Positions 41,872-49,979 of a DNA stretch of 64,000 bases are shown here, one piece after another. The stretch is from assembly GCA_965214995.1 (NCBI GenBank), contig CBDCCT010000002.1, positions 4,402,001 to 4,466,000 of the forward strand. The letters are read 5' to 3'. The stretch's first letter is position 1, and each line of letters opens with the position of its first letter. The notes beneath the pieces were generated by a model. That model ran no database searches. It had not been told where the DNA came from and saw only the letters and a list, made by a program, of their open reading frames with translations. A program made the translations under genes and the position numbers. Source of the DNA: CBDCCT01 sp965214995 (GTDB lineage: Bacteria; Deinococcota; Deinococci; Deinococcales; Trueperaceae).

Positions 41872-42999
41872 GTGAATATAGGCATCCCCAAAGAGGTCAA
41901 AAAGCACGAGTACCGCGTGTCCGCCACCCCCGGCACCGTCCACGCACTCGTGGCGGCAGGGCACGAGGTTTTTGTGGAGCGAGAGGCGGGCGTCGGCAGC
42001 GGCTTCGCGGACAGCGAGTACGAGGCGCAGGGCGCGACGCTGGTGGAGGGCGCTCGAGAGGCCTGGGCGCAGGAGATGGTTCTCAAAGTCAAAGAGCCTG
42101 TGAAGCAGGAGTACGGCTTTTTGCGTGACGACCTGCTGCTGTTTACTTATTTGCACCTTGCCGCCGACCGTCCTCTCACCGAGGCGCTGCTCAACTCCGG
42201 CACCACCGCCATCGCCTACGAGACGGTGCAACTCCCCAACGGCAGCCTGCCGCTGCTGACCCCCATGAGCGAAGTCGCAGGGCGGATGGCGCCGCAGGTG
42301 GGGGCGTATCACCTGGAGAAGTTTTTGGGAGGCCGCGGCGTGCTCTTGGGCGGCGTGCCCGGCGTGGGGGCGGGCGAGGTGGTTATCTTGGGCGGCGGCG
42401 TGGTGGGAACCAACGCGGCCAAAATCGCGCTCGGCCTGGGCGCGCGCGTGACCATTTTGGACATCTCGCACGCGCGACTTCAGTATCTCGATGACGTGTT
42501 CGGCGGACGCTTGGGCACGCTCGCCAGCAACCCCGGCAACGTCGCAAGCATCATCCCCAAGGCGGACCTGCTCATTGGCGCGGTGCTCATTCCGGGAGCG
42601 CGCGCGCCGCACCTGGTGACTGAAGCGATGTTGGAAACGATGAAGCCGGGCAGCGTCATCGTCGACGTGGCGGTGGACCAGGGCGGCTGCATCGAGACGA
42701 TTCGCCCCACCACCCACGACGAGCCGACCTACGTGGTGGGGGGCGTGGTGCATTACGGCGTCGCCAACATGCCCGGCGCGGTGCCCAACACGAGCACCAC
42801 GGCGTTGTCCAACCAGACGCTGCCTTACGCGCTGCAACTGGCCGAAAAGGGCGTAGCGGCGCTTTCGGAAAATCCTGTATTGCTCAAGGGGCTTAACACC
42901 CACCAAGGAAACCTGACTTACGACGCGGTGGGTGAGGCGTTTGGGCTCGAGGCTATCGCAGCAGAAAAGGCGCTGGCGGGGCGCGCGGTTCACGCCTAA
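41872..42999 (+). CDS. ald: Alanine dehydrogenase
   Basis: NAD-dependent, interconverting L-alanine with pyruvate and ammonia. 375 residues from GTG 41872, which has AAGGAG 5 bases upstream. Motifs: IGIPKEVKKHEYRVSATPGT, HEVFVEREAGVGSGF, YLHLAADRPLTEALL with the active-site His, Rossmann VVILGGGVVGTNAAKIALGL, and IVDVAVDQGGCIETIRPTTH with catalytic Asp. The N-terminal extension from 41812 is rejected because it has no family similarity. A terminator follows the gene. Confidence 0.95.
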   Translation: MNIGIPKEVKKHEYRVSATPGTVHALVAAGHEVFVEREAGVGSGFADSEYEAQGATLVEGAREAWAQEMVLKVKEPVKQEYGFLRDDLLLFTYLHLAADRPLTEALLNSGTTAIAYETVQLPNGSLPLLTPMSEVAGRMAPQVGAYHLEKFLGGRGVLLGGVPGVGAGEVVILGGGVVGTNAAKIALGLGARVTILDISHARLQYLDDVFGGRLGTLASNPGNVASIIPKADLLIGAVLIPGARAPHLVTEAMLETMKPGSVIVDVAVDQGGCIETIRPTTHDEPTYVVGGVVHYGVANMPGAVPNTSTTALSNQTLPYALQLAEKGVAALSENPVLLKGLNTHQGNLTYDAVGEAFGLEAIAAEKALAGRAVHA

Positions 43000-43014
43000 C
43001 TGCTACTTGATAAG

Positions 43015-43050
43015 AGGCTCCTTTTTTACCTGAGGGAGCCTTGTATTTTT
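43015..43050. terminator. Rho-independent terminator between ald and ruvA
   Basis: AGGCTCC pairs with GGAGCCT (7 bp, 13-base loop), followed by TGTATTTTTG. It lies between convergent genes and has a T-run inside the loop that could also serve the opposite strand. Confidence 0.7.
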
Positions 43051-43080
43051 GTCTGTAAACCAAACCGGTGAGTCTCGTTC

Positions 43081-43677
43081 TTAGCGCAACTTTGCCAGCG
43101 CCTTGCGAATAAGCGTTTCGGGCGTGCTCTCGGGCTCTTTAAGCGCAAGTTCGGCGACGGTCATCTTGACCTGCGTCTCGCGGTAGCCGAGCGCCAGAAG
43201 CGCCTCGACCGCGTCCGCGCCCGCTTGGGAGAGAATCGCCTTGGGCCGAACCGTCCCGCCCGAGGCCGCCATGAGGTGTTCGGGGAGCTTGTTTTTGAGG
43301 TCCAAGATAATCCGCTCCGCCGTCTTTTTGCCGATGCCCGGCGCGCCCGCGAGTAACCCGGCGTCGCCCTGCAAGATGCCCGCCGCGATAATCGTCGTCG
43401 GCATCGCCGAGAGCATCGCCAGCGCGCCCTTGGGGCCGATGCCCGAGACGCCGATGAGGTAGGTAAAGAGCAGGTGCATGTCCGCGTCGTGAAAGCCGTA
43501 GAGCGCCAGCAGCTCCTCCTTGACGACCAGATGCGTGTGGAGCCGCAACGCCTCGCCGGGCCGGCACACCATCAGGGTGGGCTTGGGCGCGAAGACTTCT
43601 AAGCCGAACGCGCCCGCTTGGAGGATGAGGCTCGAGTCGCGCACCTCGGCGACGACGCCATCTAGGGAGGCGATCAT
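43081..43677 (-). CDS. ruvA: Holliday junction DNA helicase subunit RuvA
   Basis: Tetramer that binds four-way junctions and loads RuvB. 198 residues: OB-fold domain I (SLDGVVAEVRDSSLILQAG, LRLHTHLVVKEELLALYGF), two helix-hairpin-helix motifs in domain II (LIGVSGIGPKGALAML and LAGAPGIGKKTAERIILDLK), and domain III at the end (DAVEALLALGYRETQVKMTV) that contacts RuvB. Length and order are canonical. ruvB and ruvC are not adjacent. The sequence just upstream of its ATG is a polypurine/polypyrimidine tract. Confidence 0.95.
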   Translation of the reverse strand: MIASLDGVVAEVRDSSLILQAGAFGLEVFAPKPTLMVCRPGEALRLHTHLVVKEELLALYGFHDADMHLLFTYLIGVSGIGPKGALAMLSAMPTTIIAAGILQGDAGLLAGAPGIGKKTAERIILDLKNKLPEHLMAASGGTVRPKAILSQAGADAVEALLALGYRETQVKMTVAELALKEPESTPETLIRKALAKLR

Positions 43678-43678
43678 A

Positions 43679-43721
43679 AGGGCGAGAGGAAAGAGGAAAG
43701 AGGAAAAAGGAAGAAGGAAAG
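43679..43721. repeat. Polypurine tract upstream of ruvA
   Basis: About 43 bases of almost uninterrupted A/G on the plus strand with a GAGGAAA-type iteration. Simple-sequence DNA; may affect expression of ruvA, whose ATG is immediately beside it. Confidence 0.6.
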
Positions 43722-43780
43722 TCTAAAATTCATAGTCACTGCCTTTAGTTGATGCGTAAGGCCAGGGAGCTTTTTAAGCA

Positions 43781-44566
43781 TCACACCTCGCCGAAAAGGG
43801 GGGCGAAGAGGGCTTCATAGCCGATGTCGGCAAGAGTGGCGCAGCCGGTGAGGCGCATGGCGTATATGAGTTCGGCGCGCAAGTTGGCGAGCGAGCGGTC
43901 GCTGTCGACGACCACCGCCTCCGCGCCCACCGCGAGGTAACGAAATACGTCGATGCCTGTGCGCACCGGGCCGCCCGCGTAGATGGAAATCATGCCCGCC
44001 ACCGTATCGAAGATGTCGGGGAACACCTCGATGGTCGCGGGACCGCCCAGGTAGAACCCGGCTCCGGCGTGGACGATTAGGGCCTCGAGCCCCGCCTCCA
44101 CCGCCACCTCGGCGTCTAAGGGACTACAGACGCCGTAGAGCCACACGGGGCAGCCCGCCGCCGCGCGCAGTTCGGCCAGGTCCTCGCGGGTTTTGGGCCG
44201 CCAGTCCTCGTGGCCGAAGGGGGGCGTGTCGGACAAGACGCTCAAGTCGAGCGCCACCGCGGGCACGCCGCGCGCCGCCAGGCTGCGCACCTTGGGCATG
44301 AGGCCGCCCATCTTTTCGGTTTTGAGGAGTGGCACGGCCTCGGTAAAACGGAAGCTCTCGGGCTGCGCCAACAGCCCCCCCGCCTCGACAAGGCTGAGCC
44401 CGGCAAGTTCCAAGCCCCCGCGCACCGCCCCCTCGACGAGCGGCACGATGGGCGTGTCGCGCACCTCGCCCAAAAGCCGTGCCGAGGTGTCTACCTCGTG
44501 CACGTCGTGAAGGAGCCTCGGCACCAAGGGGTAAGAGTCGAGCGCGGCGATGTCCCGTTCGGCCAT
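43781..44566 (-). CDS. FMN-dependent alpha-hydroxy-acid dehydrogenase homologue with altered active site
   Basis: 261 residues from ATG 44566 (TATCAT box 6 bases upstream). A TIM-barrel of the lactate oxidase/glycolate oxidase family: FMN-phosphate-binding C-terminal part ISIYAGGPVRTGIDVFRYLAVGAEAVVV, and the strand GCPVWLYGVCSPLDAEVAVEAGLEALIVHAG. The usual catalytic residues are missing: the KG Lys is Tyr (WLYGV), and SNHGGRQ is replaced by VHAGAGFYL. It also lacks the N-terminal ~100 residues typical of the family. It may be a non-oxidising flavoprotein or bind another substrate. A longer reading to 44683 adds no similarity. Confidence 0.65.
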   Translation of the reverse strand: MAERDIAALDSYPLVPRLLHDVHEVDTSARLLGEVRDTPIVPLVEGAVRGGLELAGLSLVEAGGLLAQPESFRFTEAVPLLKTEKMGGLMPKVRSLAARGVPAVALDLSVLSDTPPFGHEDWRPKTREDLAELRAAAGCPVWLYGVCSPLDAEVAVEAGLEALIVHAGAGFYLGGPATIEVFPDIFDTVAGMISIYAGGPVRTGIDVFRYLAVGAEAVVVDSDRSLANLRAELIYAMRLTGCATLADIGYEALFAPLFGEV

Positions 44567-44572
44567 AAAGAG

Positions 44573-44578
44573 ATGATA
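44573..44578 (-). promoter_or_regulatory. Leaderless-type -10 box for the FMN protein gene
   Basis: Minus-strand TATCAT ends 6 bases before the ATG at 44566. Confidence 0.4.
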
Positions 44579-44712
44579 CCAAGACGGGGACGACAACACA
44601 GGGTGGGGTTGGGAGGCGCGGCAGGACTTAACCAATGTGCTCGATAAAACGCGCCACAAGCGCTGCATCTCCGCTAACGTCACCGCAAAAAGTACGGGGT
44701 GCGGCTACGCTA

Positions 44713-44741
44713 TTGGGGTAGTAAGAGCAGAAAGCTATAAA
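44713..44741 (+). promoter_or_regulatory. Promoter of the secreted protease gene
   Basis: TTGGGG (44713-44718), 17-base spacer, TATAAA (44736-44741); predicted start ~35 bases before the GTG. A standard housekeeping-type layout. Confidence 0.6.
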
Positions 44742-44782
44742 CATATCCAAAAACCTTTGCATCCTTTTAACGAGGAGAGAGC

Positions 44783-46414
44783 GTGCGTCAGCTGAGAAGA
44801 AGCGTAACCCTGTGCTTTATCCTGTTCGGTTTCACCTTCGCGGGTGCGCAGAGCCTGCCGCGCGAACTCCGCATGAGGATGATTGAAAGCGTTGTCCAAA
44901 TCGTGCCCTACGACAACCAGGGCCAGCAGTTCGCGCCCTGGACGGGCTCGGGCACCGTCATCCGTTCTGACGGGACCATCCTCACCAACTTTCACGTGGT
45001 CGGCAACCCGGCCAAGGGCGAGGCGTTCGACCACCACGCCGTCTTCATCACCGAGCCCGACGCCGCCGATCAGCCCCCGAGGTTCGCCTACTGGGCCGAA
45101 TATGTGTCCGGCGACCCCGACAACGATTTAGCTCTCCTCAAAATCACCGCCTACGCCGACGAAACACCCCTCCTAAGCGACGTGCGCTTTCCCGCCGTAG
45201 AGGTGGGGGACTCGGACGACCTCCTGCCGGGCGACGAGGTTGTGGTGGTCGGCTACCCCGGCATTTCGGGCGCGACCATCACTTTCACCTCCGGCCTGGT
45301 TAGCGGCTGGTTGGGCGAGGACTATGTGGGGGGCGGCAAGGCGTGGCTCAAAACCGACGCCAAGCTGGCGCACGGCTCCTCGGGCGGCGCCGCCTTTAAT
45401 GAGCGGGGCGAACTCGTCGGGGTGCCGACGGAAGTCTGGGTCGAGGAAGAGGACTTTGAAGAGCAAGCTTATCTGCGGCCCGCGAACCTAGCCCGCGACC
45501 TCGTGAGCCCCACGCGAGCCGGAGACGCGCTCGCCTCGCTTGCTCGCAGGGCCGCTCGAGGCGACGCCCCTTCAAGACCCTGGCCCAGCGGCGCGTACGG
45601 GAGTGCCGACATCGGCGGCAGCGTCAGCGGCACTGTCGCGCCCAAGCTCACCTTTGAGAGTTTCGCGTACCACACCTACACCGTGGAGGTGCCGCCGGGA
45701 ACGAGGGCGCTTACCATCTCGGTCGACGGCGGGGGACGTGACGCCGACCTGGCGGTGAACGCGGGTTCGGTCTTTTACGCCTATGAAGACGCCGACTTCT
45801 TGGACTTAAGCGCCGACGGGAACCCCTCCTACACCCTCCGCCAGCCCGAGGGAACGCTCTACATCGACGTGCTCAACATGAGCGACGCGCCGCTCCCCTA
45901 CACCCTCCGCGTGAGCGAAGGGCGGGCGCGTCCCTCGCCCGCGCGCGCGTCGGCCCCGCCCCTGCTGACCTACCCGGGCGTTGACGCAGACGCTCCCACA
46001 CCCGCCCGTCTAACGGACCGCGCAACGCCTTACCTAACAACTTACGCAGCAGTCTATACAAAAGAGCCAGGCGTCGTCCGGCCGCTCAAGCTCGGGCAGA
46101 CCGCGCTGGGCGAGTTTTCGGCTGAGGCAGAGACAGGTTTGAGCTACCACACCTACTTCGTCGACGTTGCCCCGGGAACCCAAACGCTCACCGTCCGCAT
46201 GAACGCGGACGCCGACTTCGACCTGGCGGTGAAGTTCGGGAGCGAAATCATGAGCTACGCCGACGAGGAGAATGGCGGCGACTGGACGCAGCGCGACAAC
46301 ACCCTCAGCGGGAGCGCGCTGCTCGTCGTCGACGCGCCCGAAGCGGGCCGCTGGTACATCGACGTTTACAACGTGGGGACCGACCCAGGCACCTACGCGC
46401 TCACGGTGCGTTAG
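44783..46414 (+). CDS. Secreted trypsin-like serine protease with two PPC domains
   Basis: 543 residues, GTG start with a GAGGAGA site. Signal peptide LRRSVTLCFILFGFTFAGAQ; then a chymotrypsin/DegP-like protease with His71 (TNFHVVG), Asp115 (DPDNDLALLKI) and Ser200 (HGSSGGAAF). From ~275 there are two bacterial pre-peptidase C-terminal (PPC)-like beta domains (YHTYTVEVPPGTRALTISVD and YHTYFVDVAPGTQTLTVRMN), separated by a Pro/Ala-rich linker. PDZ domains of DegP are absent, so it is closer to secreted degradative proteases than to HtrA chaperones. It has its own promoter. Confidence 0.85.
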   Translation: MRQLRRSVTLCFILFGFTFAGAQSLPRELRMRMIESVVQIVPYDNQGQQFAPWTGSGTVIRSDGTILTNFHVVGNPAKGEAFDHHAVFITEPDAADQPPRFAYWAEYVSGDPDNDLALLKITAYADETPLLSDVRFPAVEVGDSDDLLPGDEVVVVGYPGISGATITFTSGLVSGWLGEDYVGGGKAWLKTDAKLAHGSSGGAAFNERGELVGVPTEVWVEEEDFEEQAYLRPANLARDLVSPTRAGDALASLARRAARGDAPSRPWPSGAYGSADIGGSVSGTVAPKLTFESFAYHTYTVEVPPGTRALTISVDGGGRDADLAVNAGSVFYAYEDADFLDLSADGNPSYTLRQPEGTLYIDVLNMSDAPLPYTLRVSEGRARPSPARASAPPLLTYPGVDADAPTPARLTDRATPYLTTYAAVYTKEPGVVRPLKLGQTALGEFSAEAETGLSYHTYFVDVAPGTQTLTVRMNADADFDLAVKFGSEIMSYADEENGGDWTQRDNTLSGSALLVVDAPEAGRWYIDVYNVGTDPGTYALTVR

Positions 46415-46501
46415 GGGTCTCCAGCGCACCCAGAAGACGGAGGATTCACGTCTCACATCATGCGCTCCGTTTAGATTGAGAGGGGGTACCGAGGGGGAGT
46501 G

Positions 46502-47260
46502 ATGATCGAAGCTGAAAATATAAGCAAATCGTTTGGCGAAGTAAGCGCCGTTCAGGACGTTTCTTTTACGGTCCGTTCCGGCGAGGTGTTCGGCCTTTTG
46601 GGTCCCAACGGCGCGGGCAAAACGACCACGCTGCGCCTCCTGGCGACGCTGCTTACGCCCGACGCGGGCCGCGCCACGGTCGCGGGTTTTGACACCGTAG
46701 AGCAGGCCGAGGCGGTGCGCAGGCACATCGGCGTGGTCAACGGCGGGATGGGGCTTTACGACCGCCTCACCGGGGGGGAGGTGCTCCACTACTTCGGCAG
46801 GCTCTACGGCATGGGTCGAAAGAAGATAGCCGCGCGTATCACCGAGCTTGACGCGCTTTTGGACTTGAGCGAGACGCTGCCGCGCCGCACGGGGGGCTTC
46901 TCGACGGGGATGAAGCAAAAAATCGTCATCGCCAGGGCCGTGCTGCACGACCCGCCCGTGATTTTTTTCGACGAGGCGACTTCTGGACTCGACGTGATGG
47001 CGCGGCGCGCGGTGCTGGATTTCGTTAAAGCCTACCCAAGCGAGGGGCGCGCGGTGGTTTACTCGACCCACGTGATGAGCGAAGTTGAGGAGCTTTGCGA
47101 CCGGGCGGCGATTATCTACAAGGGTAAGCTCATCGCGCAAGGGACGGTTGAGGGGCTCGAGCACCAAGCAGGGGTGACGGGGCTCGAGCGCGCCTTTTTC
47201 AGGCTCGTCGAACGGTCCAACTTGGGCGAGGGAAGCTCAAAGGCAGAGGTGTCCGCATGA
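46502..47260 (+). CDS. natA: ABC transporter ATPase, NatA-like
   Basis: 252 residues (an in-frame GTG precedes ATG 46502); GAGGGGG lies just upstream. Walker A LLGPNGAGKTTTLRLLATLL near residue 35, Q-loop region NGGMGLYDRLTGGEVLHYF, signature FSTGMKQKIVIARAVLHDP, Walker B VIFFDEATSGLDVMARR, H-loop STHVMSEVEELCDRAA. The partner permease overlaps its end by 4 bases. Similarity to NatA of the NatAB sodium-extrusion system is the best available label; the substrate is not certain. Confidence 0.85.
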   Translation: MIEAENISKSFGEVSAVQDVSFTVRSGEVFGLLGPNGAGKTTTLRLLATLLTPDAGRATVAGFDTVEQAEAVRRHIGVVNGGMGLYDRLTGGEVLHYFGRLYGMGRKKIAARITELDALLDLSETLPRRTGGFSTGMKQKIVIARAVLHDPPVIFFDEATSGLDVMARRAVLDFVKAYPSEGRAVVYSTHVMSEVEELCDRAAIIYKGKLIAQGTVEGLEHQAGVTGLERAFFRLVERSNLGEGSSKAEVSA

Positions 47261-48513
47261 GGTTTGCTTCTATCCGGCCCACTTCTATAAGACCGACAAT
47301 GGTGGGGCACGTGGCCCGCAAGGAGATTCTCTCGACGCTGCGCGACCGACGCGCGATTCTCTCGAACCTGCTCATCCCGCTCCTCATCTTGCCCGTGGTG
47401 ATGCTGGGCTTGCCTCTGCTGATTGGCGGCCTTTTCGAGCGCGAGCAGGAGACGGTGACTGAGGTGGCGGTGGCGGGAGCCGAGAATCTTCCCGCGGGCT
47501 TAGAAGCGGCGCTACGCGACCAAAACGTCACCCTGGTTGACGTGTCCAATCCCCAAAGCGCGGTGCAAAACGGTGATTACCCCGTGGCGTTCGCTGTGCC
47601 GGAGGGGTTTGCGGCGTCCGTAGAGGACCGCAGTCCAGCCCAGCTCACCCTCTACCAAAAGGAGGGCAACCTGCGCAGCGAACTGAGCACCAGCAAGATT
47701 CAAGATGCGGTCACGGCCTACCGGGACGCGCTGGTGAGCGCGCGGTTGCGCGCGGTAGGGCTCGACCCGGATGTGCTCGAGCCCGTCACCCTCACAACCA
47801 TAGACGCGAGTTCGGCGGCGGAACGCTCGAGCGGCCAACTGGCCTGGCTCATCCCCTTTTTCATCGCCATCTGGACCCTCGCGGGCGGGCAAATGACCGC
47901 CATCGACGCGACGGCGGGCGAGAAAGAGCGGGGTACCTTGGAAGTCCTCCTCGTCGCCCCCATCCGCCGCAGCGAGGTGGTGGTGGGCAAATTCATCGCC
48001 ACGCTCACCTTTGGCCTGACGGCGGCGCTGATGGCGATTATCGGCTACATCGTGGGTGGGACCGTCCTGCGAGGTGTATTTAGCGCGCGCCTGGGCGCGG
48101 ACGCGAACGACATCGCCGCCATCATGGGCGGCGGGCTCACCATCACCTTGCCGACGGTGGTCATGCTAGTGGGCTCGAGCCTCCTCTTGGCCGCGCTTAT
48201 CGCCGCCCTATTACTTGGCATCGCCATGTTTGCGCGCTCTTTCAAGGAGGCGCAAACCTACGTCGCGCCCCTCTCTTTTCTGCTCATCCTGCCCGCGCTC
48301 GGGCTCCAGTTCAGAGACCTTTTAGACGTAGGCAGCGGCGTCTACTTCGTCCCCATCCTCAACGTGCTCGTGCTGATGGACGACATCGTCAAGGGCGCAG
48401 TCAGCGCGCTCCCCGTCGTCATCACCTGGGGCTCGCTGCTCGTGTACATCACGCTGCTTCTGGGTTTTGCCTACACCAACTTCCGCCGCGAAGGCGTGAT
48501 TTTCCGCTCCTGA
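47257..48513 (+). CDS. natB: ABC-2 type permease, NatB-like
   Basis: 418 residues; ATG overlaps natA stop (ATGA). A membrane span near residues 35-60 is followed by a large extracytoplasmic domain (~65-205), then further spans: WLIPFFIAIWTLAGGQMTAI, EKERGTLEVLLVAPIRRSEV (the conserved ABC-2 coupling segment), FGLTAALMAIIGYIVGGTV, LPTVVMLVGSSLLLAALIAA. This layout is typical of NatB/YhaP permeases that extrude sodium or small organic ions. Function is inferred from the pair. Confidence 0.83.
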   Translation: MRFASIRPTSIRPTMVGHVARKEILSTLRDRRAILSNLLIPLLILPVVMLGLPLLIGGLFEREQETVTEVAVAGAENLPAGLEAALRDQNVTLVDVSNPQSAVQNGDYPVAFAVPEGFAASVEDRSPAQLTLYQKEGNLRSELSTSKIQDAVTAYRDALVSARLRAVGLDPDVLEPVTLTTIDASSAAERSSGQLAWLIPFFIAIWTLAGGQMTAIDATAGEKERGTLEVLLVAPIRRSEVVVGKFIATLTFGLTAALMAIIGYIVGGTVLRGVFSARLGADANDIAAIMGGGLTITLPTVVMLVGSSLLLAALIAALLLGIAMFARSFKEAQTYVAPLSFLLILPALGLQFRDLLDVGSGVYFVPILNVLVLMDDIVKGAVSALPVVITWGSLLVYITLLLGFAYTNFRREGVIFRS

Positions 48514-48519
48514 TTTTTC

Positions 48520-48543
48520 TAACCCCTCATCACTAACCACTAG
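48520..48543. repeat. TAGTGG-family dispersed intergenic repeat, copy 1
   Basis: Reverse-complement reading CTAGTGGTTAGTGATGAG occurs here at the natB/xylB gap and overlaps the xylB stop codon. Related copies are at 51190-51225 and 51561-51621. Confidence 0.6.
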
Positions 48544-49979
48544 ACTTCCCGGTAACGCTCGAGCCCCTCCGCATAAGCCTCCGTTGAAGCAGGCTCGAGC
48601 CGCTCCTCCACCTCCGTATTCGCCGCGTCCGCCGCGCGCTCGACTTTTCCGACGCCCTGCATCGCCAGGAGCGCCGCGCCGTAGGCCGCGCCTTGGTTTT
48701 GTCTGGGGCGCACCAGCGGCAGCCCCAGCACGTCCGCGACGATTTGCAGCCACAGCTTCGATTTGGCCCCGCCGCCCGTGACGAGGAGTTCGTCTAAGGA
48801 GGCAAGCGGACGGATGATATCCAGCGCGTCGCGCAGGCTGAAGGCGACGCCCTCGAGCACCGAGCGCACCACGTCCCCTTGCGTCGTCGCCAGGCTGAGG
48901 CCGGTCCACGAGCCGCGCAGGTCCGGGTTGAGGTGGGGCGTGCGCTCGCCCGCCAGGTAGGGCTTAAAGGTGACGCCGTTGGCACCGGGGGCGCTTTTCT
49001 CGGCAAGCTTAGTTAAATCGGAGAAATCCAGCGTCGGCGCAAAGGTGTCGCGGTACCATTGCAAGGAGCCCGCCGCCGCCAGGGTGACGCCCAAAAGGTT
49101 ATAGCCGCCGTCGGCGTGGCAGAAGAGGTGGACGCGGCCCTCAGGGTCGGGTTCGGGCTCATTCAAGGGCGCGAAGAGGACGCCCGAGGTGCCCAGGGAG
49201 ACGTTACCGCGTCCAGGATGGCGGCTCGAGAGCCCCAACCCCGTCGCCGCCGCCGCGTTGTCGCTCGCGCCCGCGACGACGGGCAAGCCTTCGGGAAGTC
49301 CCGTTTTCTCCGCAACCTCTCGTTTCAGTCTCCCCGTCACCTCATGCGAGGCGACGACGGGGGGGAAGAGGGCGGGGGAAAGCTCGAGCGCCCCCAAAAT
49401 CTCCTCGTCCCACACCTTTTTTTCCAAGTTAAACAGGTTTGTCCCTGAATTGTCCGAAGGCTCCGACGCCATTTCGCCCGTGAGCACGTACCCGAGGTAA
49501 TCCTTGGGCAACAGTGAATGGCGCGTCCTAGCGAAGTTTTCCGGCTCCTCAGAACGCAACCAGACGAGCTTGGGCGCGTGAAAGCCCGTGATGGCCGGGT
49601 TGCCCGTGCGCCCAATCATTTCACGGCGCGGCACCCGGCGCTCGATGTCCGCCACCGCCGCGCCCGTGCGCTGGTCGTTCCACAGAATGGCGGGGCGCAC
49701 GGGCACGCCCGACGCGTCTAAGGGCACCATCCCGTGCATCTGGCCCGACAGCCCGAGCGCGAGAATCTCGTAATCGTCAAGCTCCGCCGCCATCTCCGCA
49801 AGCGCCTCCAGTGTTGCCGCCGCCCAATCCTCCGGGCGCTGCTCCGTCCAACCCGGTTTGGGCGTCAGGAGCGGATAAGTGCGCGTCGTCTCCCCTACCA
49901 CCACGCCGCGCTCGTCCACCGCGAGCACGCGGACGCCGCTGGTGCCCACGTCGAGCCCGAGGGTAACGGCTTCCTTCAC
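48540..49979 (-). CDS. xylB: Xylulokinase
   Basis: FGGY-family kinase producing xylulose 5-phosphate for the pentose phosphate pathway. 479 residues: phosphate-1 LGLDVGTSGVRVLAVDERG, family blocks WTEQRPEDWAAATLEALAEM, ALGLSGQMHGMVPLD, AILWNDQRTGAAVADIE, and GASDNAAAATGLG with the catalytic Asp; ATP-binding LLVTGGGAKSKLWLQIVAD. Its ATGA start overlaps the end of xylA, so it is coupled to it. The stop falls inside an intergenic repeat. Confidence 0.94.
   Translation of the reverse strand: MKEAVTLGLDVGTSGVRVLAVDERGVVVGETTRTYPLLTPKPGWTEQRPEDWAAATLEALAEMAAELDDYEILALGLSGQMHGMVPLDASGVPVRPAILWNDQRTGAAVADIERRVPRREMIGRTGNPAITGFHAPKLVWLRSEEPENFARTRHSLLPKDYLGYVLTGEMASEPSDNSGTNLFNLEKKVWDEEILGALELSPALFPPVVASHEVTGRLKREVAEKTGLPEGLPVVAGASDNAAAATGLGLSSRHPGRGNVSLGTSGVLFAPLNEPEPDPEGRVHLFCHADGGYNLLGVTLAAAGSLQWYRDTFAPTLDFSDLTKLAEKSAPGANGVTFKPYLAGERTPHLNPDLRGSWTGLSLATTQGDVVRSVLEGVAFSLRDALDIIRPLASLDELLVTGGGAKSKLWLQIVADVLGLPLVRPRQNQGAAYGAALLAMQGVGKVERAADAANTEVEERLEPASTEAYAEGLERYREV

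Noticed and set aside
41818..42993. 391-codon open frame on the minus strand, antisense to ald
   Set aside because: His/Arg/Gln-rich translation with no domain; the ald frame is unmistakable.
46034..47167. 377-codon open frame on the minus strand across the protease and natA genes
   Set aside because: Spans two real genes on the other strand and has no recognisable motif or ribosome site.
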